From: Cellulomonas sp. PhB150
GTDB lineage: Bacteria > Actinomycetota > Actinomycetes > Actinomycetales > Cellulomonadaceae
Assembly (NCBI RefSeq): GCF_003755175.1
Contig: NZ_RKHX01000004.1
Span: forward strand, 248,001 to 312,000
Direction: 5' to 3'
Length of the DNA: 64,000 bases
Below, piece by piece: positions 18,899-28,238 of this stretch. The notes under the pieces were generated by a model that ran no database searches, was not told where the DNA came from, and saw only the letters and a list, made by a program, of their open reading frames with translations. The stretch's first letter is position 1. Every line of letters begins with the position of its first letter. The translations under genes were made by a program, and so were the position numbers.

Positions 18899-19431
18899 GA
18901 GTACTTCACCACTTCGCTGATGTCGTAGGACTGCGGCTTGTAGATCTTGGCGGGGTCACGGTCGTACTTCATGAGCGACGCCTTCGTGGTGGACGGGTTG
19001 TCGGCCAGCTTCAGCGCGTGGCCGAGCTCGTGCGTGCTCGTCGACAGGATCCAGGTCTTGAGGCTCGAGCCGGCCCGCGCCTCGAGGTACTGCACGTTGA
19101 CCTCGACCCTGAACGTGCGGCTCGACCCGCTGCCGGTGGGCGTGTAGCGGCCGCCCCAGCTGTAGTTCCACCGGCCGGCGGTGTACGAGTTCTTCGAGGT
19201 CGACGAGCGCGTGATGTGCGTGCCGGCGCTCGTCGCGTTCCAGTAGCCGCGCGCGGTGTCCAGGTACCCGATCCACACGTCGTTGATGCTGACCGGGCGC
19301 ACCGAGAAGCTCAGCGTCGACAACCCGCCGTCGTAGTAGGTCGCCGACGCGGACTGCTGCGTCGCGCCCACGGCGAGCAGTCCTACCGCCCCGATCGCGA
19401 CCCCGCGCAGCACTGACCGTCGAATCATCAC
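18895..19431 (-). CDS. secreted matrixin/snapalysin-like zinc metalloprotease
   Basis: A 178-residue exported protein with an N-terminal signal (MMIRRSVLRGVAIGAVGLLAVG, Ala-rich cleavage region near ATQQSASA). The zinc site is HELGHALKLAD: His134, Glu135, His138 and probably Asp144 as third ligand, followed by a Met-turn (SLMKY, Met153), so it is a metzincin. The usual Gly of HExxHxxGxxH/D is Lys141 here. The small size and Asp ligand resemble the snapalysin (M7) group. Translationally coupled to the downstream lipoprotein. Confidence 0.8.
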   Translation of the reverse strand: MMIRRSVLRGVAIGAVGLLAVGATQQSASATYYDGGLSTLSFSVRPVSINDVWIGYLDTARGYWNATSAGTHITRSSTSKNSYTAGRWNYSWGGRYTPTGSGSSRTFRVEVNVQYLEARAGSSLKTWILSTSTHELGHALKLADNPSTTKASLMKYDRDPAKIYKPQSYDISEVVKYS

Positions 19432-19499
19432 GAGCCCCCTCGATCCGGGCAGATCGCCCGGTCGGAACGTAGGGCCAGCGGGCCCCGGGGGTCAAGGAC

Positions 19500-20633
19500 T
19501 CAGAGGTCGCGGGGATCCACGAGGAAGTCGGCCTCGTCGGCGATCTCCCCGCCGACGGCCTGGTGCACCGCACGCGCGACCGCGTGCATGGTCGAGGCCG
19601 CCCGACGACGGGCCACGCGGTGCTCGAGCGTCGGGCGCTCGGCCTCGAGCTCGTCGACGACGACGGGCTCCCAGTGGATCCGGTACGCCACGACCCCGCG
19701 CTGCGCCCACTCGACCGCCTGCAGGAGCGGCGGCACCTCCTCGGGCTCGCCCACCTCGACCGCGATCATGCCGTCCACCCCGAGGTCGACGAGCACCCCG
19801 AACGTCTCGACCGCCTGCGGGGTGCTGAGCATCATCTCGTCGAACGCCGCGGCCTCGGCGAGCAGCCGGCGCCGCTCCTCGGGGTCCCGCACGCCGTGCT
19901 GGTCGAGCGCCGAGCGCAGGCCACGGCCGCCCGGCTCGGTGATGCCGTGCGGGGCGTCGCCGACGCCGTGCCGGCCGGCCCCTTCGAGGGGCCCGTCCCA
20001 CGCGCGGGGCGGCACCGACAGGCGGGCGCGCGGCACGGCGGACTGGACGATCGCCAGCGCCTGGTTCGGCTCGACCCACCGGTCGGTGAGCACGGTGAGG
20101 TCGATGGCGCCCTCGATGTCCGGGGCGAGGATCGTCCCGCGCCCACCCACGCGCACCGAGCCGCCGAGGCGGCGGGCGGCGTCGACGAGCCACTGCACGA
20201 CGCGCTGCTCCTCGCGCACGGGCAACCCGTCGGCGAAGGCGCGGTTGATGCCGTCGCGGTCGCCGCCCGGGTAGGGCTTCTCGCCGCGCTCACGCGTGCA
20301 CGCCACGTCGTACACCTGGCCGGTCGCACCGGGCAGGCCGAGCGCGACGAGGTCGTCGGGCGTGACGCCGTACGGCCCGGTCAGCGTCGAGTGCCGGGAC
20401 AGCCGCAGCACGGGCGCGGCCGGTGCAGCGGTGATCCGGATGCCGAACGCGGCGGTCAGCGGCCGGCGCCCGCGCTGCGCGGGCACGTCGCCGAGCGGCT
20501 CCCAGCGGGCGGCCGCGAACCGGCTCGCGGCCAGCACCTCGACCTCCTCGGAGTCGATCCCCTCGGGCAGCGCGAGCAGGTGCCGACCCGGCAGGTGCGG
20601 GTCGTCGGTCAGGGGCAGACGAGGGAGGTCCAC
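19500..20633 (-). CDS. hypothetical protein, paralogue of the protein at 44174-45037
   Basis: A 377-residue, probably cytoplasmic protein with no domain I recognise. It shares a stretch-by-stretch resemblance with the 287-residue protein at 44174-45037: an N-terminal LPGRHLLALPEG.D segment with FAAARWEP, a central AARRLGG..V block before DLTVLTDRW, and a C-terminal AYRIHWEPV..ELE...VARAVHQAVGG region. The copy here has about 90 extra residues. The GTG start directly abuts the dCTP deaminase stop. No transmembrane segment or signal peptide. Function unknown. Confidence 0.75.
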   Translation of the reverse strand: MDLPRLPLTDDPHLPGRHLLALPEGIDSEEVEVLAASRFAAARWEPLGDVPAQRGRRPLTAAFGIRITAAPAAPVLRLSRHSTLTGPYGVTPDDLVALGLPGATGQVYDVACTRERGEKPYPGGDRDGINRAFADGLPVREEQRVVQWLVDAARRLGGSVRVGGRGTILAPDIEGAIDLTVLTDRWVEPNQALAIVQSAVPRARLSVPPRAWDGPLEGAGRHGVGDAPHGITEPGGRGLRSALDQHGVRDPEERRRLLAEAAAFDEMMLSTPQAVETFGVLVDLGVDGMIAVEVGEPEEVPPLLQAVEWAQRGVVAYRIHWEPVVVDELEAERPTLEHRVARRRAASTMHAVARAVHQAVGGEIADEADFLVDPRDL

Positions 20634-21209
20634 TCACACGTCCGTGCGGTGGAAGTTCTGCCAGGAGCGGGACGCCGTGGGGCCGCGCTGCCCCTGGTAG
20701 CGCGAGCCGTAGGCGCTCGAGCCGTAGGGGTTCTCGGCCGCCGACGACAGGCGGAAGAAGCACATCTGCCCGATCTTCATCCCGGGCCACAGCAGGATCG
20801 GCAGCGTCGCGACGTTGGACAGCTCGAGCGTCACGTGACCGCTGAAGCCGGGGTCGATGAATCCGGCCGTGGAGTGCGTGAGCAGGCCCAGGCGCCCGAG
20901 CGACGACTTGCCCTCGAGGCGCGCGGCGACGTCGTCGGGCAGCGTGACCTGCTCGTACGTCGAGCCGAGCACGAACTCACCGGGGTGCAGGACGAACGAC
21001 TCGCCCTGCTCGACCTCGACGAGCCGCGTGAGCTCGGGCTGGTCCGTCGAGGGGTCGATGTAGGGGTACTTGTGGTTGTCGAACAGCCGGAAGTACCGGT
21101 CGAGGCGCACGTCGATGCTCGACGGCTGCAGCATGGCGGCGTCGTAGGGCTCGAGGGCGACGCGGCCCGACTCGAGCTCGGCCCTGATGTCACGGTCGGA
21201 GAGCAGCAC
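20634..21209 (-). CDS. dcd: dCTP deaminase (probably dUMP-forming)
   Basis: A 191-residue enzyme that deaminates dCTP for dTMP synthesis. The family core is clear: [65 protein letters not shown] (residues about 105-139, with the catalytic Glu in LELSN) and YQGQRGPT at the C-terminus. It reads very close to the mycobacterial bifunctional dCTP deaminase/dUTPase, so direct formation of dUMP is likely. No dut gene is nearby. ATG at 21209. Confidence 0.92.
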   Translation of the reverse strand: MLLSDRDIRAELESGRVALEPYDAAMLQPSSIDVRLDRYFRLFDNHKYPYIDPSTDQPELTRLVEVEQGESFVLHPGEFVLGSTYEQVTLPDDVAARLEGKSSLGRLGLLTHSTAGFIDPGFSGHVTLELSNVATLPILLWPGMKIGQMCFFRLSSAAENPYGSSAYGSRYQGQRGPTASRSWQNFHRTDV

Positions 21210-21239
21210 GGGCCAACGGTAGCCCCGCGGCGGGGTCGG

Positions 21240-21893
21240 TCAGGCCCGGTCCGCGTCGTGGACCAGGAGCGCGAGCTGCGTGCGGTTCTCGAGCCCGAGC
21301 TTGAGCAGCGCGCTCGACACGTGCGCCTTCACGGTGGGGACGCTGAGGAACAGCGTCCGGGCCACGCCCGTGTTGCTCTCCCCCCGAGCGACGGCCCGCA
21401 CGACGTCCTGCTCCCGCGGGGTGAGCAACGCCAGCGCCGCTCGCGCCCGCTCGCGCTCGCCCCCGGCCCGGGCAGCGGCGTCCATGAGGTGACGGGCCAC
21501 CTGCGGAGACAGGACCGGCTCGCCCGCGGCCGCGGCCAGCACCGCGGCGACGATGCGGGCCGGCTCGGCGTCCTTGAGCAGGTAGCCCGCGGCCCCGGCG
21601 CGCAGCGCGCCCTCGATCTCGGGAGCGGTGTCGAACGTGGTCAGCACGACGACGGCCGGCGGGTCGGTGCGGGAGCGGACGACCCGGGTCGCGGCGACAC
21701 CGTCCGTGCCCGGCATGCGCAGGTCCATGAGGACGACGTCCGCGCGGTGGGCGTCGAGCGCGGCCGGCACCTGCGAGCCGTCCGCCGCCGCGCCGACGAC
21801 GACGATCGCGCCCTGCTCGGCGCCGTCGAGCATGAGCGTGAGGCCGGCCCGGACGAGGGCGTCGTCGTCCACGACGAGCACGCGGACGCTCAT
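21240..21893 (-). CDS. NarL/LuxR-family response regulator
   Basis: A 217-residue two-component regulator. The receiver domain (about residues 4-120) has the acidic pair VVDDD, phospho-acceptor Asp in VVLMDLRMPG, Thr in VVLTTFD and Lys in GYLLKD. A LuxR helix-turn-helix follows (LTPREQDVVRAVARGESNTGVARTLFLSVPTVKAHVSSALLKL split over about residues 150-195). Its ATG overlaps the sensor kinase stop by 4 bases, so the kinase at 21890-23002 is its partner. Target genes are unknown; the membrane protein at 23145 is a candidate. Confidence 0.92.
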   Translation of the reverse strand: MSVRVLVVDDDALVRAGLTLMLDGAEQGAIVVVGAAADGSQVPAALDAHRADVVLMDLRMPGTDGVAATRVVRSRTDPPAVVVLTTFDTAPEIEGALRAGAAGYLLKDAEPARIVAAVLAAAAGEPVLSPQVARHLMDAAARAGGERERARAALALLTPREQDVVRAVARGESNTGVARTLFLSVPTVKAHVSSALLKLGLENRTQLALLVHDADRA

Positions 21894-23002
21894 GCCGGGA
21901 TCCAGGCGGACAGGACCCAGCCGTCGTTCGTCGGCGTCGCGGACAGCGCTCCGCCCAGCAGCTCGACGCGCTCGCGCAGCCCGACGAGCCCCACCCCTGC
22001 CCCCGCGCTGTGGCCGCCCGCGCGCCCACCACGGTCGAGCACCTCGACCTCGATCCCGTTCTCGCGCTGGTCGACGTGGATCCGGACCGCGGCGCCGGGT
22101 GCGTGCCGGAGCGCGTTGGTCAGCCCCTCCTGCGCGACCCGGTAGGCGGCGAGGTCGACGGCGGGCGGCAGCCCGTACGCCCACAGCCGCAGGTCGACGT
22201 CGATCCCCGCGGCGCGCGACTCGGCGACGAGCGCTGGCAGGTCCGCGAGGCCCGGCGCCGGCCGCAGCTCGTCGGGCTGCTCGCGCAGCACACCGATGAC
22301 CGCCCGCAGGTCCTCGAGCGCCTCGCCCGCCCCCGCGCGGACCACGCCCGCCGCGGCGGCGACCTGCTCCGGACTCAGGTCCGGCCGGTACTCGAGCGCG
22401 CCCGCGGTGGTCGCCAGCAGCGAGAGCCGGTGCGCGAGCGAGTCGTGCATCTCCCGGGCGATGCGCGTGCGCTCGGCGACCCGCGCCTCCTCGACCCGGC
22501 TCGCCTGCTCGCGCTCGGCGCGCTGGGCCCGCTCGCGCCACAGCTGCACCGCGGTCGCCCGCGCGCGGCCGTACGCACCCCAGCCGAGCAGCGCCGCGTG
22601 CACCGCGACGTCGCACACCAGCCACCACCCGTAGGGCATGCCGATCGGCAGCCACAGGCCCTGGATCGCGTGCCCGACGACGCTCGCGAGAGCGACCGGG
22701 ACCGCGGTGCGCAGCGGGAACCACCGCGCGGCGACCAGCGTCCCGGCCGTCGCCGCCGGCGTCGCGGCGGGGCTCACCGCGGCGAGCGCCCCGAGCAGCA
22801 CGCCGGCCAGCAGCGGCCGGGACGTGACCATGAGCAGCACCGCGAGCGCCGCGAGCCCGGCCAGCGCGTCGAGCACCCACGGGATGGTCCGCGTGCCGTC
22901 GGACCCCGCGGCCCACACCGTCAGCGCGGTGACCAGTGTCAGCACGGCGAGGGCCGGCGCGAGCACGCGGCCGAGGCGCGGCGGGGGGCAGTCGATGTCC
23001 AT
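21890..23002 (-). CDS. sensor histidine kinase (HisKA_3 type)
   Basis: A 370-residue membrane kinase. About five or six hydrophobic segments fill residues 10-150, then a coiled region rich in Arg/Glu (WRERAQRAEREQASRVEEARVAERTRIA), the HisKA_3 phosphorylation motif AREMHDSLAHRLS, and an HATPase domain with N-box EGLTNALRHA and G-box GVGLVGLRERV. No extracellular sensor domain is visible, so it probably senses a membrane-linked signal as in DesK-like kinases. The start at 23002 gives a short cytoplasmic N-terminus. Coupled to the response regulator. Confidence 0.9.
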   Translation of the reverse strand: MDIDCPPPRLGRVLAPALAVLTLVTALTVWAAGSDGTRTIPWVLDALAGLAALAVLLMVTSRPLLAGVLLGALAAVSPAATPAATAGTLVAARWFPLRTAVPVALASVVGHAIQGLWLPIGMPYGWWLVCDVAVHAALLGWGAYGRARATAVQLWRERAQRAEREQASRVEEARVAERTRIAREMHDSLAHRLSLLATTAGALEYRPDLSPEQVAAAAGVVRAGAGEALEDLRAVIGVLREQPDELRPAPGLADLPALVAESRAAGIDVDLRLWAYGLPPAVDLAAYRVAQEGLTNALRHAPGAAVRIHVDQRENGIEVEVLDRGGRAGGHSAGAGVGLVGLRERVELLGGALSATPTNDGWVLSAWIPA

Positions 23003-23144
23003 GGCCCCGAGCGTAGGAACTGCAGCGCCGCTGGGCGACCGACCAAAGGAGGGGGTGCGGGGACCGCCTGGCCGAGGCGGCCGACCGCGCCGGGGCGGGA
23101 GCGTCGGAGCACCGCACCACCCCGTCAACGAAAGGAGGGACGCC

Positions 23145-23600
23145 ATGCGCCCCGTCCACGTCCCCGTCTGGTCCGTCGTCCTCGCCGCCCCGATCGCCGC
23201 GCTCGCCGTCTGGGTGGTCGCCGTCCCGATCGCCGGCGTCGAGCTGGCCGTGCCCGGTGCGGGCGACGGCTCCACGGTCGGCCCCGCCGCGGTCGTCCTG
23301 TTCGCGGCACTCGTCGTCCTGGTCGCCTGGCCCGTGCGCACGTGGTTCGCCCGACGCGCCGACCGTGCGCAGCTCGATCCCTGCGCCGCCCCGGTCGGAT
23401 GGCGCGTGACCTGCGCGGTCGTCCTGGCGATCTCGCTCCTCGGCCCCCTCGGCGCGCTGGACGCCGGTGCGGTCATCGCCCTGTCCGTCATGCACGGGGT
23501 CGTCGGCGCGGTCATCGTCACCGGCCTCGACCCCCGCCACGCGCGCCGCACCGGCGTGCCCTCGCGCGTGCCGGCCGGCGCCGAGACCCCGACCAGGTGA
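23145..23600 (+). CDS. small four-helix membrane protein
   Basis: A 151-residue protein with four hydrophobic segments (about residues 8-30, 45-62, 86-104 and 106-125) and an Arg-rich C-terminal tail. It may belong to one of the DUF groups of small actinobacterial membrane proteins, but I do not recognise it securely. A strong AAAGGAGGGA ribosome binding site precedes the ATG at 23145. It is divergent from the histidine kinase by 142 bases, a place where a two-component target is often found. Confidence 0.75.
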   Translation: MRPVHVPVWSVVLAAPIAALAVWVVAVPIAGVELAVPGAGDGSTVGPAAVVLFAALVVLVAWPVRTWFARRADRAQLDPCAAPVGWRVTCAVVLAISLLGPLGALDAGAVIALSVMHGVVGAVIVTGLDPRHARRTGVPSRVPAGAETPTR

Positions 23601-23601
23601 C

Positions 23602-23630
23602 GTGACGGCCCACGGACGGGGGGCTATGCT
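23602..23630 (+). promoter_or_regulatory. Candidate promoter of the cellobiose phosphorylase operon
   Basis: GTGACG (23602-23607) as -35 and TATGCT (23625-23630) as -10, with a 17-base spacer; each hexamer matches 4 of 6 consensus positions. Transcription would start just before the CebR-like operator at 23648-23661, an arrangement that allows repression by roadblock. Confidence 0.45.
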
Positions 23631-23643
23631 CTCGTCCGTGGGC
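23608..23643. terminator. 11-bp perfect hairpin between genes
   Basis: GCCCACGGACG (23608-23618) pairs perfectly with CGTCCGTGGGC (23633-23643), loop of 14 bases. It begins 8 bases after the stop of the small membrane protein gene, so it is most simply that gene's terminator, but it overlaps the candidate promoter for the downstream gene. Confidence 0.55.
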
Positions 23644-23647
23644 TGCG

Positions 23648-23661
23648 TGGGAGCGATCCCA
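23648..23661. promoter_or_regulatory. CebR/CelR-type operator
   Basis: TGGGAGCGATCCCA, one base off the palindrome TGGGAGCGCTCCCA recognised by the LacI-family cellobiose regulators CebR (Streptomyces) and CelR-like proteins. It lies about 104 bases upstream of the cellobiose phosphorylase start. This predicts induction by cellobiose. The regulator gene itself is not in the window. Confidence 0.85.
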
Positions 23662-23764
23662 CACCACTGATATCCACGCCGTCCCCGCGGCGAGGAACCG
23701 GCACAGCGGCCGGGACCGCCGGGGGAAGTGCGTGATCCTGACGAGCACGCGAGGGGCTTCACCA

Positions 23765-26215
23765 ATGCGCTACGGGTACTTCGACGACGACGCACGTGAG
23801 TACGTCGTCACCACCCCGCACACGCCGTACCCGTGGATCAACTACCTGGGGTCGGAGAAGTTCTTCTCGCTCGTGTCCCACCAGGCCGGTGGCTACTCGT
23901 TCTACCGGGACGCGAAGATGCGCCGCCTCACGCGCTACCGCTACAACAACATCCCCGCCGACGCGGGCGGCCGCTACCTCTACGTGCACGACGAGGGCGA
24001 CGTCTGGACCCCGTCCTGGCTGCCGGTCAAGGCAGACCTCGACCACTTCGAGGCGCGCCACGGCCTGGGCTACTCGCGCATCACGGGCACCCGCGGCGGC
24101 CTCAAGGTCGACACGCTGTTCTTCGTCCCGCTGGGCGAGGACGCCGAGATCCAGCGCGTGACCGTCACGAACGAGTCGGACGCCGAGAAGACGGTCACCC
24201 TCTTCTCGTTCGTCGAGTTCTGCCTGTGGAACGCGCAGGACGACCAGACGAACTACCAGCGGAACCTGTCGATCGGCGAGGTCGAGATCGAGCAGGAGGG
24301 CCCCCACGGCTCCGCGATCTACCACCGCACGGAGTACCGCGAGCGCCGCGACCACTACGCGGTGTTCGGCGTGAACACGCCCGCCGACGGCTTCGACACC
24401 GACCGCGACACGTTCGTCGGCCAGTACAACGGCCTCGGCGAGGCCGCCGTGCCGCGCTCGGGTGTCTCGGCCAACTCGGTCGCCTCGGGCTGGTACCCGA
24501 TCGGCTCGCACTCGGTGAAGCTCACGCTCGCGCCGGGCGAGTCCCGCGACCTCGTCTACACCCTCGGCTACGTCGAGAACCCCGACGAGGAGAAGTGGGC
24601 CGACGACGACCACCAGCTGATCAACCGGCAGCGCGCGCACGACCTGCTGGGCCGGTTCGCCACCGCGGAGCAGGCCGACGCGGCGTTCGAGGCGCTGCGC
24701 GCCCACTGGACCGGCCTGCTGTCGACCTACTCGGTGCGGTCGACCGACGAGAAGCTCGACCGCATGGTCAACGTGTGGAACCAGTACCAGTGCATGGTCA
24801 CGTTCAACATGTCCCGCTCGGCCTCGTTCTTCGAGACCGGCATCGGCCGCGGCATGGGCTTCCGCGACTCCAACCAGGACCTGCTCGGCTTCGTGCACCT
24901 CATCCCCGAGCGTGCGCGTGAGCGGATCATCGACATCGCCTCGACGCAGTTCGCGGACGGCTCGGCGTACCACCAGTACCAGCCGCTGACGAAGCGCGGG
25001 AACAACGACATCGGCTCCGGCTTCAACGACGACCCGCTGTGGCTGATCGCCGGCGTGGCCGCCTACGTCAAGGAGACCGGCGACTTCTCGATCCTCGACG
25101 AGCCCGTGCCGTTCGACAACGAGCCCGGCTCCGAGGTCCCGCTGTTCGAGCACCTCACGCGCTCCTTCGAGTTCACCGTCGAGAACCGCGGGCCGCACGG
25201 CCTGCCGCTCATCGGCCGCGCGGACTGGAACGACTGCCTCAACCTCAACTGCTTCTCCACCACGCCCGGTGAGTCGTTCCAGACCACGGAGAACCAGGCC
25301 GGCGGCGCCGCGGAGTCGGTGTTCATCGCCGCGCAGTTCGTCCTCTACGGCCAGCAGTACGCCGACCTCGCCGCGCGCCGCGGCCTGGCGGACGTCTCCT
25401 CGCGCGCCTCCGAGCTCGTCGAGGAGATGCGCACCGCCGTGCTCAAGGACGGCTGGGACGGCCAGTGGTTCCTGCGCGCGTACGACTACTACGGCACGCC
25501 CGTCGGCACCGACGCGGACCCCGAGGGCAAGATCTGGATCGAGCCGCAGGGCTTCGCGACGATGGCGGGCATCGGGCTCGAGTCCGGTGCGGCCGAGCAG
25601 GCGCTCGACTCGGTCGGCGAGCTGCTCGCGACCGACCACGGCATGGTGCTGCAGTACCCGGCGTACACGACCTACCAGGTGCAGCTCGGCGAGGTCTCGA
25701 CCTACCCGCCCGGCTACAAGGAGAACGGTGGCATCTTCTGCCACAACAACCCCTGGGTGATCATCGGCGAGACCGTGCTCGGCCGCGGCGAGCGCGCGTT
25801 CGACTACTACAAGCGGATCACGCCGGCCTACCGCGAGGACATCTCCGAGGTCCACAAGCTCGAGCCGTACGTGTACGCGCAGATGATCGCGGGCAAGGAG
25901 GCCGTCCGCCACGGCGAGGCCAAGAACTCCTGGCTGACCGGCACCGCGGCGTGGAACTTCGTCGCCGTCTCCCAGCACCTGCTGGGCGTGCGGACCGACT
26001 ACGACGGCCTCGTCGTCGACCCGCAGATCGGTCCGGACGTCCCGACGTTCACGGTCACGCGCGTCGCCCGCGGCGCGACGTACGAGATCTCGGTGACCAA
26101 CTCCGGCGCGCAGGGCTCGCGCGGTGCGCTCGTCGTCGACGGGACGCCCATCGAGGGCAACACCGTCCCGTACGCGCCCGCCGGTTCCACGGTCCGGGTC
26201 GAGGTCACCCTCTGA
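23765..26215 (+). CDS. cbp: cellobiose phosphorylase (GH94)
   Basis: An 816-residue intracellular enzyme that splits cellobiose with phosphate into glucose 1-phosphate and glucose, saving ATP. From start ([20 protein letters not shown]) to end it reads almost like the Cellulomonas gilvus enzyme as I recall it (about 822 residues). The general acid is Asp490, in [14 protein letters not shown], the same number as in that enzyme. The dimer-forming N-terminal beta-sandwich (residues 1-290) and alpha/alpha-barrel (310-715) are both present. A CebR-type box upstream predicts cellobiose control. The aldose epimerase gene follows 40 bases later. The start at 23765 matches the known N-terminus. Confidence 0.97.
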   Translation: MRYGYFDDDAREYVVTTPHTPYPWINYLGSEKFFSLVSHQAGGYSFYRDAKMRRLTRYRYNNIPADAGGRYLYVHDEGDVWTPSWLPVKADLDHFEARHGLGYSRITGTRGGLKVDTLFFVPLGEDAEIQRVTVTNESDAEKTVTLFSFVEFCLWNAQDDQTNYQRNLSIGEVEIEQEGPHGSAIYHRTEYRERRDHYAVFGVNTPADGFDTDRDTFVGQYNGLGEAAVPRSGVSANSVASGWYPIGSHSVKLTLAPGESRDLVYTLGYVENPDEEKWADDDHQLINRQRAHDLLGRFATAEQADAAFEALRAHWTGLLSTYSVRSTDEKLDRMVNVWNQYQCMVTFNMSRSASFFETGIGRGMGFRDSNQDLLGFVHLIPERARERIIDIASTQFADGSAYHQYQPLTKRGNNDIGSGFNDDPLWLIAGVAAYVKETGDFSILDEPVPFDNEPGSEVPLFEHLTRSFEFTVENRGPHGLPLIGRADWNDCLNLNCFSTTPGESFQTTENQAGGAAESVFIAAQFVLYGQQYADLAARRGLADVSSRASELVEEMRTAVLKDGWDGQWFLRAYDYYGTPVGTDADPEGKIWIEPQGFATMAGIGLESGAAEQALDSVGELLATDHGMVLQYPAYTTYQVQLGEVSTYPPGYKENGGIFCHNNPWVIIGETVLGRGERAFDYYKRITPAYREDISEVHKLEPYVYAQMIAGKEAVRHGEAKNSWLTGTAAWNFVAVSQHLLGVRTDYDGLVVDPQIGPDVPTFTVTRVARGATYEISVTNSGAQGSRGALVVDGTPIEGNTVPYAPAGSTVRVEVTL

Positions 26216-26255
26216 CCGCACGAGCGGTCGGTGGGCAGGGGGAGGTGACGCACGG

Positions 26256-27236
26256 ATGACGCTGCTCGAGGCGCCGTCGACCGTGCGCGCCCCCGCACCC
26301 ACCGACCCTCGCGTCACCACCCTGCGCAGCGGGACGTGGGAGCTCGACGTCGCCCCCCGCTCGGGGGCGGCCCTCACCGGCGGCCGCATCCGCACGGCGG
26401 ACGGGGTGTGGCGCGACCTGCTGCGCCCCACCCGCCGCAGCGGCATCGGCGACCCCGAGAAGTGCGCGAGCTTCCCGATGGTGCCGTGGTCCAACCGGCT
26501 CCGCGAGGGCGTGCTCTCGTTCGGCGGTCGGACCTGGCAGCTGCAGCGCAACGGCGCCGACGGCACCGCGATCCACGGTGCCGTGCGGTACTCGGCATGG
26601 TCGGTCGTCGACCAGTCGGAGTCGTCGATCGACCTGGAGCTCGAGACGTCGTCGCTGACCGGCGTGAACTTCCCCTGGCGGTTCGCCTCGCGCATCCGCT
26701 ACGCGCTGGACGGCGACGCGCTCACGGTGACGACGTCGGTCCGCAACATCGACACCTCCTCGTTCCCCGCCGGGTTCGGGCACCATCCCTACCTGCAGCG
26801 CTCGCTGCACCCCGCGCACGAGCAGACGCCCATCTGCCCTCCCGGGCAGCCCGTCGTGCACATCCCCTCCGGCCGGGGCTACCCGCTCGACCACGGGATC
26901 GCGACCGGCGCCGCGGGCGCGGTGCCCACCCGGGCGGACTTCAGCACGCCGCGCGCACTGGGCAGCGCCTTCATCGACGACGTGCTGCGCGACTGGCGCG
27001 ACGTGCGGATCTCGTACCCCGAGGCGGGCGTGACCCTCGACGTGCGGGCCGACCCGATCTACGAGCACCTCGTCGTCTACGCGCCCCGTCGGCGTGCGTG
27101 CTTCGCGATCGAGCCGGCGACCAACGTCAACGGCGGCTTCGCGCTGCACGGTGCGGGCGTTCCCGGGACGGGCGTGTTCGTGCTCGAGCCGGGCGAGGAG
27201 CGCACGGGCGCCTTCACGTTCCGCGTCTCGGTGTAG
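26256..27236 (+). CDS. aldose 1-epimerase (galactose mutarotase family)
   Basis: A 326-residue mutarotase-like protein. Family features: MVPWSNRLREGVLSFGG near the N-terminus, AIHGAVR, the catalytic His region FGHHPYLQ, and an acidic end segment with CFAIEPATNVNGGF, where Glu is the catalytic base. It interconverts alpha and beta anomers of hexoses. Placed 40 bases after cellobiose phosphorylase, it would equilibrate the released glucose or prepare the anomer needed by the phosphorylase. GGGGAGGTG precedes the ATG. Probably cotranscribed with cbp. Confidence 0.88.
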   Translation: MTLLEAPSTVRAPAPTDPRVTTLRSGTWELDVAPRSGAALTGGRIRTADGVWRDLLRPTRRSGIGDPEKCASFPMVPWSNRLREGVLSFGGRTWQLQRNGADGTAIHGAVRYSAWSVVDQSESSIDLELETSSLTGVNFPWRFASRIRYALDGDALTVTTSVRNIDTSSFPAGFGHHPYLQRSLHPAHEQTPICPPGQPVVHIPSGRGYPLDHGIATGAAGAVPTRADFSTPRALGSAFIDDVLRDWRDVRISYPEAGVTLDVRADPIYEHLVVYAPRRRACFAIEPATNVNGGFALHGAGVPGTGVFVLEPGEERTGAFTFRVSV

Positions 27237-27371
27237 CCCCAGGCATCTAAGCCGCTGACCTGCGGGTCTGCAGATTTCGCCCGCCGTTCACGCACAGCCG
27301 ATCCCCAGGTCGCGCCCGTTCCGTGTCACCATGTCGGGGTTCAGGACCACTACCCAGGGGGACTCTCCGCC

Positions 27372-28187
27372 ATGCGTGCTCGCCGTTCCACCGTCCTCGT
27401 CGCCGCCGCCGTCGCGGCGACGCTGTCTCTCGCCGGCTGTTCGGGCGCGTCCGACGACGCGTCGTCGAAGCCTTCCGGGGCCTCGTCCGCCTCCGCGCCC
27501 GCGGACGACACCTCGGACGAGTCCGCCTCCGGCGAGCTGACCGCCGACAACTTCATGGAGACCGTCGCCGGCTCCATGGCGGACGACGCGAGCTACCACA
27601 CCGTGATGAAGACCTCCGCCAACGGCACGGTCGCGATGACCGCCGAGGGCGACGCCGCGGTCGACGACGACGACATCGCGATGGCCATGACGATGAGCTC
27701 GCAGGGCATGGACATGGAGGTCCGCGTCCTGGACGGGATCTGGTACATGAACCTCGGCGAGCTCACGCAGGACAAGTTCATCAAGGTCGACCCGAGCGAC
27801 GACTCGAACGAGATGGCGAAGAGCTTCGCCGGCGTCACCGACCAGATGGACCCGTCGGCCTCGGTCAAGGCCATGGAGGACGCCGTGGTCAGCGTCAAGA
27901 AGTCGGGCGCTCCCGAGAAGCTCGACGGCGTCGACGCCCAGCCGTACGAGGTCGTCGTGGACACGACGAAGATCACCGGCGCGATGGCCGACACGATCAA
28001 GGCCGCGGGCGACGCCATCCCGGCGACGTTCACCTACACGTACTGGATCGGCCCGGACAACAAGCCGCGCAAGATGGTCATGGACCAGGCCGGCACGACG
28101 ACCGAGATGACGATGACCGACTGGGGCAAGAAGGTCACCATCGAGGCGCCCTCGGCGGCCCAGATCACCGAGATGCCGACGTCCTGA
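27372..28187 (+). CDS. LppX/LprAFG-like lipoprotein
   Basis: A 271-residue exported lipoprotein: signal peptide MRARRSTVLVAAAVAATLSLAGCSG (Cys at residue 23), then a Ser/Ala/Asp spacer to about residue 55, then a roughly 210-residue domain whose strands (SYHTVMKTSANGTVAM, DGIWYMNLGELTQDKFIKVD, YEVVVDTTKI, TYTYWIGPDNKPRKMVMD) fit the LppX/LprG lipid-carrier fold. Related actinobacterial proteins carry lipids or lipoglycans to the surface. It is monocistronic and followed by a strong hairpin. Confidence 0.75.
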   Translation: MRARRSTVLVAAAVAATLSLAGCSGASDDASSKPSGASSASAPADDTSDESASGELTADNFMETVAGSMADDASYHTVMKTSANGTVAMTAEGDAAVDDDDIAMAMTMSSQGMDMEVRVLDGIWYMNLGELTQDKFIKVDPSDDSNEMAKSFAGVTDQMDPSASVKAMEDAVVSVKKSGAPEKLDGVDAQPYEVVVDTTKITGAMADTIKAAGDAIPATFTYTYWIGPDNKPRKMVMDQAGTTTEMTMTDWGKKVTIEAPSAAQITEMPTS

Positions 28188-28202
28188 CGTCAGCTCCCCG
28201 CC

Positions 28203-28229
28203 GGCCCGTCCCCGCTCCGGGGGCGGGCC
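28203..28229. terminator. 11-bp GC hairpin
   Basis: GGCCCGTCCCC (28203-28213) pairs with GGGGGCGGGCC (28219-28229), one T.G wobble, loop of 5. It sits between the convergent lipoprotein and GNAT genes and probably ends both transcripts; no T-tract. Confidence 0.7.
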
Positions 28230-28238
28230 GTCGGCGTC

